Virus record (IMG/VR): IMGVR_UViG_3300030098_006072
Location: 2,608 to 44,223 of that record
Source of the DNA: a virus
DNA: 41,616 bases
Reading direction: 5' to 3' (one strand)
Shown: piece after piece, positions 22,701-30,778 of the stretch
How positions within the stretch are numbered: the first letter of the stretch is position 1
Layout of the letters: each line of letters begins with the position of its first letter
The notes under the pieces: model-generated
Database searches by the model: none
Seen by the model: the letters and a program-made list of their open reading frames with translations, nothing else
What the model was told of the DNA's origin: nothing
Position numbers and translations under genes: made by a program

Positions 22701-25700
22701 ATGAATAGAGCAGAACCAAAACTAAAATTTGTTGGATTACACGCACACAGTTGTGCCGGTTCTCCTTTCGATGCTATGGGATATCCTGCGGAGCATATGG
22801 ACTTCGCATATGAAAATGGAATGGATGCCCTTGCACTTACTGATCATGGAAATATGAACGGTTTCAGTTGGCAAGTAGAACACGCCAAGAAGATGAAGAA
22901 AGCAGGAAAAGACTTCAAGCCAATCTTTGGCTGTGAAGCCTACTACATCCCTTCCGTCGAGCAGTGGTGGGAAGATTACGACAAGTCCAAGCAACAAAAG
23001 AAAGAAGCAAAAGCAAAGGGCGTTGTAATGGAAGATAGTGATCGCAATCGCAAGGTTGTTCCTAATAGTCACTTTCTTTTGTTGGCAAAGAATCAAACAG
23101 GCTTGAACAATCTTTTCAAATTAGTTTCAGATTCTTATACTGGGAAAAGCTTTTTTCGTAAGCCAAGAATTGATCTGGAAGCGTTACGAAAGCATTCCGA
23201 AGGTCTTGTTGCGACTACAACCTGTATTAGTGGGCCTTTCGCAAAAGTTGTATGGCAAAATCCAGAACTCAATCATTTTGAACTTCTTAACATCATGCGT
23301 CCAATGGTCGAGCAGTTTTTGGATATTTTCGGAGAAGATTACTTTGCGGAACTTCAATGGAACAATATTCCAGAGCAACACAAACTTAATAAATGTATTA
23401 TCGAACTTGCACAAGAATATAATATAAAACTTATTTCAACAGTTGATTCGCATTATGCTCGCCCTGATCTCTGGAGAGATAGAGAACTTTATAAAAGACT
23501 GGGATGGCTTGGGATGTCTCGAAAGCCAGATTGGTTATCTGATGAGATGCCAGAGAACGTAGATGAGATTGGCTATGAGCTTTACCCAAAGAATGGAGAT
23601 CAGGTCTTCGACTCTTATTTGAAATACTCAAAAGAGTGTGGGTTTAGTTATGATCCAGAGATTATAAAAGAGAGCATTGAAAACACTCATTGGATTGCTC
23701 ACGAAGTCATTGAGGATTTTATGCCCGATGCAACAGTTCGGCTACCAGACTTTGTTGTCCCGGAAGGGAAGACTGACGATCAGGCTTTGACCGAACTTTG
23801 TTTCGAAGGCTTGAAAGAAAAAGGCTTCGACAAGAACAGGGAATACATCGACCGCCTTGAAAGAGAAATCAAAGTCATCTCTGCTCGTGGTTTCTCAAAA
23901 TACTTTCTTACAATGAAAGCAGTGTCAGATAGGGCACAAGAAGAGCAACTCTGCGGCCCCGGTCGCGGATCTGCCGCTGGTTCGTTGGTTGCGTATGTCT
24001 TGGACATCACGCAGATTGATCCGATCAAGTGGGGACTTCTGTTCTCTCGCTTCCTTCGAGAGGACGCAACAGATTATCCTGACATCGACTTTGATGTTTC
24101 CGATCCAATGACTTTGAAGAATGCGATGATTGATGAATGGGGTGACAATGTTGTTGTTCCTATTTCAAACTGGAACACACTTCAGTTGCGCTCTCTTATC
24201 AAAGACATAGCAAAGTTCTATGATATTCCTTTCAACGAAGTGAATCCTGTTACCGGCGCTATGATCAGAGAAGCAACTCCACAAGCAAAGAAAAAGCACG
24301 GTATCAAGTCAGGGGTTTACACTCCAACGTTTGAAGAAGTTATGGAGTTTAGCGAGTCTCTTCAGAAGTTTTTGACAAAATATCCTCATGTTAAGACGCA
24401 CGTTGAAGCTTTGTATGGAGAAGTCCGTTCTTGTTCTCGACATGCCGGCGGAGTTGTGATCGGGGAAGACCTAGATAAATATATGCCACTAATCAATAGT
24501 GGGGGAGTTCGTCAAACTCCGTGGTCCGAAGGCCAGAACGTTCGTCATTTGGAACCTCTTGGGTTTATTAAGTTTGATATTCTTGGTCTGGCTTCTTTGA
24601 GAATGATGGAAGAATGTATTAGAAGCATTCTAATTAAACAAGGGACTGAAGAACCTACGTTCGAAGATGTGCAAGCATTTTACAACAAACACCTCCATCC
24701 AGATGTGATTGATCTGAAAGATAGGAAAGTGTTTGATAATGTTTTTCACAAAGGAAACTGGGCAGGCATTTTTCAGTTCACAGAGAAAGGCGCACAGACA
24801 TTCTGCGTAAAAGCAAAGCCAAATAGTATTGTAGATATTTCAGCAATCACAAGTATCTTCCGCCCCGGACCACTCGGTGCGAACGTAGATCAGATGTATG
24901 TTGATGCAAAAGAGGGATTAAAGCATGTAGAATATGTGCACCCGATTCATAAAGAGATAACAAAGGAAACACATGGGTTCTTGATCTTTCAGGAACAGAT
25001 TGCTTTGTTGGCTCATAAACTAGGGAAAGATATTTCTCTTGATGAGGGAAATAAGCTTCGTAAACTCCTAACAAAGAAAGGGACAGGGAAAGGTCATGAA
25101 GAAAAAGAAAAGATCTATAAAAAGTTTATTAGAGGATGCGCCGAAAAAAATATACCAAACGGTGACGCAGAAGGTCTTTGGAGGACTTTCGAGTATTTCT
25201 CAGGATATGGTTTTAATAAGTCGCATGCTGTTTCTTACAGTATGCTTTCTTATCAATGCGCTTACCTTTCAAATTACTTTCCAGTCGAGTGGATGGCCGC
25301 CTTTCTAGATAAGGAGCCTGAAACAAGAAAGGAAAAAGCAGTTAGCATTGCAAAAGGAGCCGGCTTCAAAGTTCATCCAGTCGATATTAATTACTCTGGA
25401 AGAACTTGGGGCATTCTAAATGAAGATACTTTAGTTCAACCTTTGTCTGCGATTAAAGGATTGGGAGACAAGGCTATAGATCAGATTTTGGAGCATAGAC
25501 CTTTTAACACAATTGATGACTTTTTGTTTCACGAAGAAATCGTTTACAGCAAACTTAATAAAAAGGCTTTAGATGTTCTTTGTCGTTCCGGTGCTTTAGA
25601 CTCTTTGATAGATGATCGCTTCACAGGGGCAAAGCATTTCTGGTCATCAGTTGCGGTTGATAGGCCCAGAAAGCATGAAAAGTTTATTGAAAACATTGAG

Positions 25701-26096
25701 AAGTATGAAGAAGAGGGAGACTTCACAGAGTTTGAAAAGATTGAATATCTTGTTGGCTTGACTGGCATGTATCCCTTTTATCATGTTTTGAAAGATTCTG
25801 TAGCAGAAAAGCTTTCAGAATATTGTATTCCTGCTTTGTCCGAGTTTGATAAAGATTTGCAAGTTGCTTGGTTTGTTCCAAGGGAAAAGATTGAAAAGAA
25901 AACCAAGAATGGAAAGACATATTGGATCTTGAGATGTATAGACCCCGGTGGGATTACTTCAATAAAATGTTGGGGAGTCCGACCAGACAAAGATAAGATT
26001 CAGTTTAACAAGCCGTATATGGCAAAACTAGATTATTCAGAGGACTGGGGCTTCTCATCTAGAGCGATTGGAAAAACTTTTAAGCTTTTAGCTTGA
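22701..26096 (+). CDS. dnaE: Family C DNA polymerase, DnaE-type Pol III alpha
   Basis: A 1131-residue replicative polymerase. It has an N-terminal PHP domain (LHAHSCAGS at 13-21; LTDHGNMNGF at about 46-55), the core PGRGSAAGSLVAY (about 419-431), the catalytic PDIDFD (about 460-465), SRHAGGV near 576-582, and a C-terminal region with FRPGPLGA, GYGFNKSHA, then an HhH-like GLGDKAIDQIL segment and an OB-like end. No separate 3'-5' exonuclease domain is seen; the intact PHP metal motifs could give proofreading, as in some bacterial DnaE proteins. It is slightly shorter than E. coli DnaE (1160). Together with the helicase and SSB it is the likely phage replicase. A second polymerase of family A is encoded at 3622. 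ATG follows AGGAGCACTG. Confidence 0.95.
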   Translation: MNRAEPKLKFVGLHAHSCAGSPFDAMGYPAEHMDFAYENGMDALALTDHGNMNGFSWQVEHAKKMKKAGKDFKPIFGCEAYYIPSVEQWWEDYDKSKQQKKEAKAKGVVMEDSDRNRKVVPNSHFLLLAKNQTGLNNLFKLVSDSYTGKSFFRKPRIDLEALRKHSEGLVATTTCISGPFAKVVWQNPELNHFELLNIMRPMVEQFLDIFGEDYFAELQWNNIPEQHKLNKCIIELAQEYNIKLISTVDSHYARPDLWRDRELYKRLGWLGMSRKPDWLSDEMPENVDEIGYELYPKNGDQVFDSYLKYSKECGFSYDPEIIKESIENTHWIAHEVIEDFMPDATVRLPDFVVPEGKTDDQALTELCFEGLKEKGFDKNREYIDRLEREIKVISARGFSKYFLTMKAVSDRAQEEQLCGPGRGSAAGSLVAYVLDITQIDPIKWGLLFSRFLREDATDYPDIDFDVSDPMTLKNAMIDEWGDNVVVPISNWNTLQLRSLIKDIAKFYDIPFNEVNPVTGAMIREATPQAKKKHGIKSGVYTPTFEEVMEFSESLQKFLTKYPHVKTHVEALYGEVRSCSRHAGGVVIGEDLDKYMPLINSGGVRQTPWSEGQNVRHLEPLGFIKFDILGLASLRMMEECIRSILIKQGTEEPTFEDVQAFYNKHLHPDVIDLKDRKVFDNVFHKGNWAGIFQFTEKGAQTFCVKAKPNSIVDISAITSIFRPGPLGANVDQMYVDAKEGLKHVEYVHPIHKEITKETHGFLIFQEQIALLAHKLGKDISLDEGNKLRKLLTKKGTGKGHEEKEKIYKKFIRGCAEKNIPNGDAEGLWRTFEYFSGYGFNKSHAVSYSMLSYQCAYLSNYFPVEWMAAFLDKEPETRKEKAVSIAKGAGFKVHPVDINYSGRTWGILNEDTLVQPLSAIKGLGDKAIDQILEHRPFNTIDDFLFHEEIVYSKLNKKALDVLCRSGALDSLIDDRFTGAKHFWSSVAVDRPRKHEKFIENIEKYEEEGDFTEFEKIEYLVGLTGMYPFYHVLKDSVAEKLSEYCIPALSEFDKDLQVAWFVPREKIEKKTKNGKTYWILRCIDPGGITSIKCWGVRPDKDKIQFNKPYMAKLDYSEDWGFSSRAIGKTFKLLA

Positions 26097-26121
26097 CATA
26101 AGCATTTGATTTTGTTATAAT
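26093..26121 (+). promoter_or_regulatory. Sigma70 promoter, extended -10
   Basis: TTGACA (26093-26098), a 17-base spacer and TATAAT (26116-26121) preceded by TGT. It begins in the DnaE stop codon and drives the 26139 gene, dUTPase and PurA-like block. Confidence 0.9.
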
Positions 26122-26138
26122 AATAAAAAGGAGAAAAG

Positions 26139-26363
26139 ATGAGTAGTTTGAAGTATGATGCACTGGTTAAGAAATATGAAGCAGAGATTGCAGAGGCGAA
26201 AGCGATTTTGGAAGTTTATTTTACAAACGCCGCTGGCATTGGAGAACACCCGGATATTATTGAAGAAATGGACAAGCAGATTTCAAGACTTTCTTCGGCA
26301 GAGGGTAGTCTAGATTCTTTACAAAAACTAGTAACAATAGATTCAGAGGAAGAAGGTGAATGA
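26139..26363 (+). CDS. Small helical hypothetical protein
   Basis: A 74-residue acidic protein directly behind a strong promoter, ATG after AAAAGGAGAAAAG. It is a probable two-helix hairpin or coiled coil (YDALVKKYEAEIAEAKAILEVYF, then IIEEMDKQISRLSSAEGSLDSLQKLV). Small proteins of this size and composition lie before nucleotide-metabolism genes in many T4-like phages, but I cannot name the family. Overlaps the dUTPase start by 4 bases. Confidence 0.6.
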   Translation: MSSLKYDALVKKYEAEIAEAKAILEVYFTNAAGIGEHPDIIEEMDKQISRLSSAEGSLDSLQKLVTIDSEEEGE

Positions 26364-26809
26364 TGGAGTGCAAGGTTAAGAGAACTAGAGAAGATGCAAT
26401 AATCCCAAAGAAAGCGCACCTGACAGATACAGGATATGATCTTTGGGTACTAGACAAACACAAGGAGCTTGACAATGGCGTTGTAATGTATTCCACTGGT
26501 CTGCAAATTGAACCACCTTCTGGGTTTTATTTTGAAATAGTTCCACGTTCTTCGATTATTAAATCGGGACACATTCAAGCAAATAGCGTTGGGGTCGTAG
26601 ACTCAGGGTATAGAGGAGAGCTTTTCGTTCCCCTTCTTAAAGTTGATAAAGGTTCACCAGATCTAGAACTCCCAAAGAAGATTGGACAGCTAGTGTTAAG
26701 GCAAGTTTTAACATGTGAGTTTATCGAGGCAGATGAACTTCACGACTCTCAAAGGGGAGAGGGAGGTTTTGGAAGTACTGATAAAATGGACTTGAAGGTG
26801 GCATCATGA
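26360..26809 (+). CDS. dut: Trimeric dUTPase
   Basis: A 149-residue dUTPase with all five conserved motifs: motif 1 DTGYDLWV, motif 2 PRSSI (about 61-65), motif 3 VGVVDSGYRGEL with the catalytic Asp (about 77-88), motif 4 KIGQLVLRQV (about 105-114), and motif 5 RGEGGFGSTD near the C-terminus, which closes over the active site. It hydrolyses dUTP to dUMP, keeping uracil out of DNA and feeding ThyX (20203). The start could be ATG 26360 or the adjacent ATG 26363, which has better spacing from AAGG. It overlaps the next gene by 4 bases. Confidence 0.92.
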   Translation: MMECKVKRTREDAIIPKKAHLTDTGYDLWVLDKHKELDNGVVMYSTGLQIEPPSGFYFEIVPRSSIIKSGHIQANSVGVVDSGYRGELFVPLLKVDKGSPDLELPKKIGQLVLRQVLTCEFIEADELHDSQRGEGGFGSTDKMDLKVAS

Positions 26810-27801
26810 AGGCGGATATAGTTGTGGGCCTCCAAGCCGGAGATGAAGCGAAAGGAAAAGTAACTTACAATCTTTTGAAAAAGGGAAGTTACACTCACTG
26901 CATGAGGTTCAATGGATCTGGAAACGCAGGGCATACAATTTATCACAAAGGAGAGAAGTTTGTAACACATCAGATCCCGACGGGAGTTTTCTTTGGGGTC
27001 AAGTCTATTATTGGAGCAGGCTGTGTTGTTGACTTCGAGGCATTGAACGAAGAGATAAAAGAGCTTGAAAGTAATGGTTTGGAAGTTAGAGAACATTTAT
27101 TTATTTCAAAACGAGCACATGTTATTTTTCCAAAACACTTATCCATAGACAGACAAGGCTCAGGCATTGGCTCAACAAAGAAAGGCGTTGGCCCTGCCTA
27201 TTCAGAGAAGTATGCGAGAACCGGAAAGAGAGCAGAGGATGTGGCAGTCGTCTATGGTTTCCGTTCCAATCTCGTTGATGTATACGAGGAGCTTCACAAG
27301 GATGGCGTTAGAGTACTCTTAGAAGGCGCACAAGGCTTTAACTTGGACATAGACTGGGGTGACTACCCTTATGTAACTTCGTCGCCTTGTACGGTAGCTG
27401 GAGCGATTCAAAACGGCATCCCTTATACGGCCATTAGTTCTGTGTATGGTGTTGGAAAATGTTATGAGACTTATGTGGGGACAAAGAAGTTTCAGCCAGA
27501 CGAAGAAGTCTTTGAAGAAATAGCAAAGGTAGGAAACGAGTTTGGCTCGACAACAGGAAGACCAAGGCAATGTAACTGGATGGATCTTGAAGGCTTGAAG
27601 AAGGCCGCAAAGCTAAACTGTGTTACAGATTTAATAATTAATAAAATGGATGTTATGAGAGAAGTTGGAGAGTGGAAGGTTTATGAAAATGATTCTATAA
27701 AAGATTTAGGATCAGAGATGGACTTCACTCAATACTTGGCAAGCCACATGTTGCAGATAGTCCAGCATGTAACTTTTTCTGACAATCCATATGGATTTTA
27801 A
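26806..27801 (+). CDS. Adenylosuccinate synthetase family protein (PurA/PurZ type)
   Basis: A 331-residue protein, about 100 residues shorter than bacterial PurA and close in size to archaeal PurA and phage PurZ. The P-loop-like start is GLQAGDEAKGK, keeping the catalytic Asp13 that phage PurZ typically replaces with Ser. Next come GSGNAGHT (His43), a GSTKKGVGPAYSEKYARTGKR IMP-site loop (about 124-144), EGAQGFNLDIDWGDYPYVTSS (about 170-190), the Asp-binding STTGRPRQCNWMD (about 247) and the guanine-specificity NKMD (about 278). PurA joins IMP and aspartate with GTP; PurZ uses dGMP to start diaminopurine synthesis. Retained Asp13 favours PurA or an ancestral PurZ0-like form. Neighbours dUTPase and, at 29142, an IMPDH/GMPR-like enzyme suggest purine rebalancing. 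Confidence 0.9.
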   Translation: MKADIVVGLQAGDEAKGKVTYNLLKKGSYTHCMRFNGSGNAGHTIYHKGEKFVTHQIPTGVFFGVKSIIGAGCVVDFEALNEEIKELESNGLEVREHLFISKRAHVIFPKHLSIDRQGSGIGSTKKGVGPAYSEKYARTGKRAEDVAVVYGFRSNLVDVYEELHKDGVRVLLEGAQGFNLDIDWGDYPYVTSSPCTVAGAIQNGIPYTAISSVYGVGKCYETYVGTKKFQPDEEVFEEIAKVGNEFGSTTGRPRQCNWMDLEGLKKAAKLNCVTDLIINKMDVMREVGEWKVYENDSIKDLGSEMDFTQYLASHMLQIVQHVTFSDNPYGF

Positions 27802-27802
27802 T

Positions 27803-28048
27803 ATGAAAACAAAAAGAAAAAGACGTAGTAAAAAAAGGGCAGAAAAAGAAATGAAACAGAAAGTTGGGATGTTTGAAAAACTTCCCGATGCCTGTGATGC
27901 CTGTAAAAAAGATTTTGACAAAAAGAATAAAGAAATGGTAATGAGCTGGAACGTGGTTGTAAGAGAGGCACAAGGAGTCGTCAGACTGTATTGTCCCGAA
28001 TGCTGGAATGCGGCCATCAAAGCAGTACAAGAGGTTGAAAATGGATAA
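27803..28048 (+). CDS. Small zinc-ribbon-like phage protein
   Basis: An 81-residue protein; ATG 27803 is preferred to 27791, which would overlap the previous stop, though neither has a strong site. The N-terminus is very basic (KTKRKRRSKKRAEKEMKQK). Two CxxC pairs, CDACKKDF (about 32-39) and CPECW (about 63-67), would bind one zinc and form a small ribbon. The middle MVMSWNVVVREAQG resembles a family common in T4-like marine phages whose role is unknown. A nucleic-acid or RNA-polymerase contact is plausible from charge. Its end overlaps the methylase start by 8 bases. Confidence 0.65.
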   Translation: MKTKRKRRSKKRAEKEMKQKVGMFEKLPDACDACKKDFDKKNKEMVMSWNVVVREAQGVVRLYCPECWNAAIKAVQEVENG

Positions 28049-28526
28049 GAAGACACAAGAGACAATGTTCAGTAGCAAGACACCAGAATGGGAAACGCCC
28101 AGAGATTTATATGATCGGTTAAATGAATCATGGAACTTTACACTTGATCCTTGTTGCACGAAAGAAACAGCAAAGTGTGAAACATTTTTTACGAAAGATG
28201 ATGATGGCCTCTCACAAGATTGGCAAGGTCACAGAGTATTTATGAATCCACCCTATGGCCGAGGCATGCACGTTTGGCTAGAGAAAGCTTACAGGGAGGG
28301 CTTAAAAAAGGACACAACAGTTGTCTGCCTTGTCCCGTCGAGAACAGATACAAAATGGTTTCATGATTATTGTATGAAAGCACAATCAATAAGATTTATA
28401 AAAGGAAGATTAAAGTTTGGTAATGCTACGGCAGGCGCACCTTTTCCATCGATGCTTGTGATATTCAACGGAAGAGAACCAGCAACGATGTATGGAACAC
28501 CAACAATTTATAGTCATAGGAGGTAA
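28041..28526 (+). CDS. Phage-type DNA N6-adenine methyltransferase
   Basis: A 161-residue methylase of the phage Dam (N-6-adenine-methyltransferase) family. SKTPEWETPRDLYDRLN at the N-terminus (about 11-27), FTLDPCCTKETAKC (about 33-46) and the catalytic FMNPPYGRG (about 66-74) are diagnostic, followed by VCLVPSRTDTKWFHDY. ATG 28041 overlaps the Zn-ribbon stop; an upstream ATG in the same frame at 28008 has no site and would lie inside that gene. It modifies adenine, presumably protecting phage DNA. Sequence and motif order are unlike the D12 enzyme at 18917, so the phage carries two independent adenine methylases. Confidence 0.9.
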   Translation: MDKKTQETMFSSKTPEWETPRDLYDRLNESWNFTLDPCCTKETAKCETFFTKDDDGLSQDWQGHRVFMNPPYGRGMHVWLEKAYREGLKKDTTVVCLVPSRTDTKWFHDYCMKAQSIRFIKGRLKFGNATAGAPFPSMLVIFNGREPATMYGTPTIYSHRR

Positions 28527-28530
28527 CAAA

Positions 28531-29142
28531 ATGTATTGGATGGATGAAACGGAGGCAGAAGCGCAGGACAAGAAACCAGATCCGAACTTCGGCGATAACA
28601 CATCAGACTCAAATATAGAAGTTGTGAATAATCACATTTACTTTTATTCGGGGATTAAGAGCAACAGCATCTTAAAACTTAACAAAAGATTAAAAGAGTT
28701 GGAAACAAAACTTTTAACTTATGCAGACTCTTTAGAGTGGGAACCACCCGGCATTTACCTCCACATCAATAGCTATGGTGGCTCTGTCTTTGCCGGAGTC
28801 GCAGGAATGGATCAGATAAGAAAATGCAAAGTCCCGGTCTACACAGTGATTGATGGCTGTGCCGCTTCTGCGGCCACGTTCTTATCGGTTGTAGGGCAGA
28901 AAAGATATATCAATAAACATGCACACGTTCTAATTCACCAGTTGTCTTCTGGCTTCTGGGGGAAGTTTTCTGCTATCGAAGACGAAATGAAGAACTTGAA
29001 AAAGCTGATGGAAATGATCAAGGATGTATATCTGAATCATACAAAGATTGAAAAGAAACAATTAGAAAAACTATTAAAAAGAGATCTGTGGCTCAATGCT
29101 GAGGAAGCTTTGGAATACGGATTGGTGGATGAGATACTATAA
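28531..29142 (+). CDS. ClpP-like serine protease 1
   Basis: A 203-residue ClpP-fold protease. The catalytic triad is readable: Ser113 in GCAASAATF, His136 in LIHQLSSGFWG and Asp185 in RDLWLNAEEALEYG. The substrate-loop INSYGGSVFAG (about 78-88) matches ClpP. The N-terminus carries an extra acidic segment (residues 1-35, rich in Asp/Glu) not found in cellular ClpP. The start is ATG 28531 after ATAGGAGG; the longer frame from 28492 overlaps the methylase. The protein may act in host or phage protein turnover, or in virion maturation; no unfoldase gene is seen in the window. A second ClpP-like gene at 31530 may form a mixed complex. Confidence 0.92.
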   Translation: MYWMDETEAEAQDKKPDPNFGDNTSDSNIEVVNNHIYFYSGIKSNSILKLNKRLKELETKLLTYADSLEWEPPGIYLHINSYGGSVFAGVAGMDQIRKCKVPVYTVIDGCAASAATFLSVVGQKRYINKHAHVLIHQLSSGFWGKFSAIEDEMKNLKKLMEMIKDVYLNHTKIEKKQLEKLLKRDLWLNAEEALEYGLVDEIL

Positions 29143-30164
29143 TGAAAACTGGATTATGTTATGACGATGTATTGCTTGTTCCACAATACAGCGATATTAG
29201 ATCAAGAAAAGAAGTTGATATTTCAACTGAACTGGGAGAAGGATTAAAGCTAGAACTCCCGCTAATATCTTCCCCAATGGACACGGTATCCGGTGAAAAG
29301 ATGGCAAAGGCTCTGGATAAAGCAGGGACGATGTCAATCATTCACAGGTACAACACGATCGAGGATCAAGTTGGATTAGTTTGCTCTGTGACAAAAGATG
29401 GAGGCAGAGTAGGCGCTGCTGTCGGGATTACAGGAGACTTCCTCGAAAGAGCGCAAGCATTAGTAAAGTATGGAGTATCTTTTCTTTGCGTTGATGTCGC
29501 ACATGGACACCACATTATGATGAAGGAAGCATTAGAAACTTTGAAGAAAAATGTTGACGTTCACATCATGGCCGGGAATGTAGCAACAAAGCAAGGGTAT
29601 AAAGATCTTTCGAACTGGGGAGCAGATTCAGTTCGCTGTAATATCGGAGGAGGATCAGCTTGTACCACACGAGTCCAAACAGGTCACGGAATGCCGGGAC
29701 TGGCTACAATATTTGAGTGTTCCAAGATAGAGGATTTCTGGATGAGAGGCGTACGCAGAGCCAAGATAATCGCAGACGGCGGTATAAAAAGTTCGGGAGA
29801 TATTGTAAAAGCCCTTGCCGCTGGAGCAGATATGGTTATGGTTGGTTCTCTATTAGCCGGAACAAAGGAAACCCCCGGAGCCATAGTTGAAGCAAACATG
29901 GGACAGTTCAAGGAATACAGGGGCATGGCTAGTAAGAAAGCCCAGTTTGAATGGAGAGGCAAGACAGGATCTTATGAGGGCGTTTCAACAATGGTCCCCT
30001 ACAAAGGACCAGTAAAAAATGTCTTGGAGGATTTGGAAAATGGAATTAGAAGCGGTCTTTCCTACTCCGGTTGCAGAACAATAAAAGAACTGCAAGAAAG
30101 TGCTGTATGGATTAAGCAGACATCAAATGGGTTGTCAGAAAGTAGGCCACATATATTAAAATGA
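29142..30164 (+). CDS. CBS-less IMP dehydrogenase / GMP reductase family enzyme
   Basis: A 340-residue TIM-barrel enzyme. The N-terminus [13 protein letters not shown] is family-typical. The nucleotide loop [15 protein letters not shown] (about 169-183) contains the active Cys174, [22 protein letters not shown] (about 208-229) binds phosphate, and YRGMAS (about 264) follows. There is no CBS domain, so it lacks the regulatory part of cellular IMPDH. In the flap after YRGMAS I see no Arg-Tyr dyad of IMPDH, which favours GMP reductase (GMP to IMP), but the C-terminal ESRPHI is IMPDH-like, so the reaction is undecided. With the PurA-like gene at 26806 it would channel purines between G and A. ATG overlaps the ClpP stop by one base. 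Confidence 0.88.
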   Translation: MKTGLCYDDVLLVPQYSDIRSRKEVDISTELGEGLKLELPLISSPMDTVSGEKMAKALDKAGTMSIIHRYNTIEDQVGLVCSVTKDGGRVGAAVGITGDFLERAQALVKYGVSFLCVDVAHGHHIMMKEALETLKKNVDVHIMAGNVATKQGYKDLSNWGADSVRCNIGGGSACTTRVQTGHGMPGLATIFECSKIEDFWMRGVRRAKIIADGGIKSSGDIVKALAAGADMVMVGSLLAGTKETPGAIVEANMGQFKEYRGMASKKAQFEWRGKTGSYEGVSTMVPYKGPVKNVLEDLENGIRSGLSYSGCRTIKELQESAVWIKQTSNGLSESRPHILK

Positions 30165-30487
30165 AAAGTGTAGAACAAGAGTATAAAAAAGTAACATTTT
30201 ATATTGAGCCAGAAAAACATGCTCGTTTTTTAATTTTCCTGAAGTATCATGATTTCAAAGTGCAGGGAGATTTTTTTAGGGCTGTGGTTCAATGTAGCTT
30301 GGACGATGATGAAAAGATGTTCAAGCTTATATCAAAACTAAAAGAAAAGAAAGTTTCAAGAAGAAGAAAGAAAATATCGGAAAAAGATTTTAATAATATG
30401 AAACAGAACATACAAGATTATAATTTATCGGAGGAAGAAGTTGATGATATTTTCTCTCTCATAGCACAAGAGAGGGGTGACTTGTGA
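30161..30487 (+). CDS. Possible ribbon-helix-helix hypothetical protein
   Basis: A 108-residue basic protein. The first 50 residues (KKVTFYIEPEKHARFLIFLKYHDFKV, then GDFFRAVVQCSL) have the strand-helix-helix order of ribbon-helix-helix DNA-binding proteins, with a basic strand at the start. The middle is lysine-rich and the C-terminus is acidic and helical (LSEEEVDDIFSLIA). RHH membership is an inference from pattern; no family name is assigned. It overlaps both the IMPDH/GMPR-like gene and the sigma-like gene by 4 bases, and pairing with a sigma-like protein suggests a regulatory role. Confidence 0.5.
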   Translation: MKSVEQEYKKVTFYIEPEKHARFLIFLKYHDFKVQGDFFRAVVQCSLDDDEKMFKLISKLKEKKVSRRRKKISEKDFNNMKQNIQDYNLSEEEVDDIFSLIAQERGDL

Positions 30488-30726
30488 AAGAGTGCGCGTT
30501 AGAGTGTTTTAGTAAAAAAAACAAATGCAATGTAAAAAATTGCAAATATTGGATAAAATATGGAAAAGAGTTCAACTGCTCTCTACTTAGTATTGCCCTG
30601 AATGGTAGTATGACATTGCAACAAACTGGGGAAAGATTGGGCATTTCTGCCGTAAGAGTGAAGCAAATTCAAGATAAAGCGATAAAAAAGATAAAATTTC
30701 TTTCAGATTTTGATGTTTTGAGTTGA
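30484..30726 (+). CDS. Mini sigma-like protein (region 4 HTH with Cys-rich N-terminus)
   Basis: An 80-residue protein with GTG start, overlapping the previous stop. Residues 43-70 (MTLQQTGERLGISAVRVKQIQDKAIKKI) match sigma70 region 4.2, the helix-turn-helix that reads the -35 element. Regions 1-3 are absent. The N-terminal half is cysteine-rich, with CALECFSKKNKC, then NVKNCKYWI and later NCSLL, possibly a small zinc-binding element. T4 gp55-like late sigma factors are also minimal, so it could be a phage transcription factor that directs RNA polymerase to phage promoters, for instance the ACTATTTATA motif downstream at 30730. Binding and function are inferred. Confidence 0.72.
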   Translation: MKECALECFSKKNKCNVKNCKYWIKYGKEFNCSLLSIALNGSMTLQQTGERLGISAVRVKQIQDKAIKKIKFLSDFDVLS

Positions 30727-30729
30727 GCA

Positions 30730-30741
30730 TACTATTTAATA
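30730..30741 (+). promoter_or_regulatory. Recurrent TACTATTTAATA motif
   Basis: TACTATTTAATA just after the sigma-like gene and about 37 bases before the acidic protein's ATG. It belongs to the window's recurrent motif set. Confidence 0.45.
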
Positions 30742-30778
30742 AAAAGGAATAACTTTATAATAAACGGGAGTTAAAGAT

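Noticed and set aside
26749-27096. A - strand frame of 115 codons across dUTPase and PurA-like genes
   Set aside because: Both + genes have full motif sets over the same bases; the minus frame has no recognisable features.
26806-27801. Calling the PurA-family gene purZ outright and the phage a Z-genome phage
   Set aside because: The Asp13 changed in PurZ is retained and no DatZ or MazZ gene is in the window; kept as PurA/PurZ type only.
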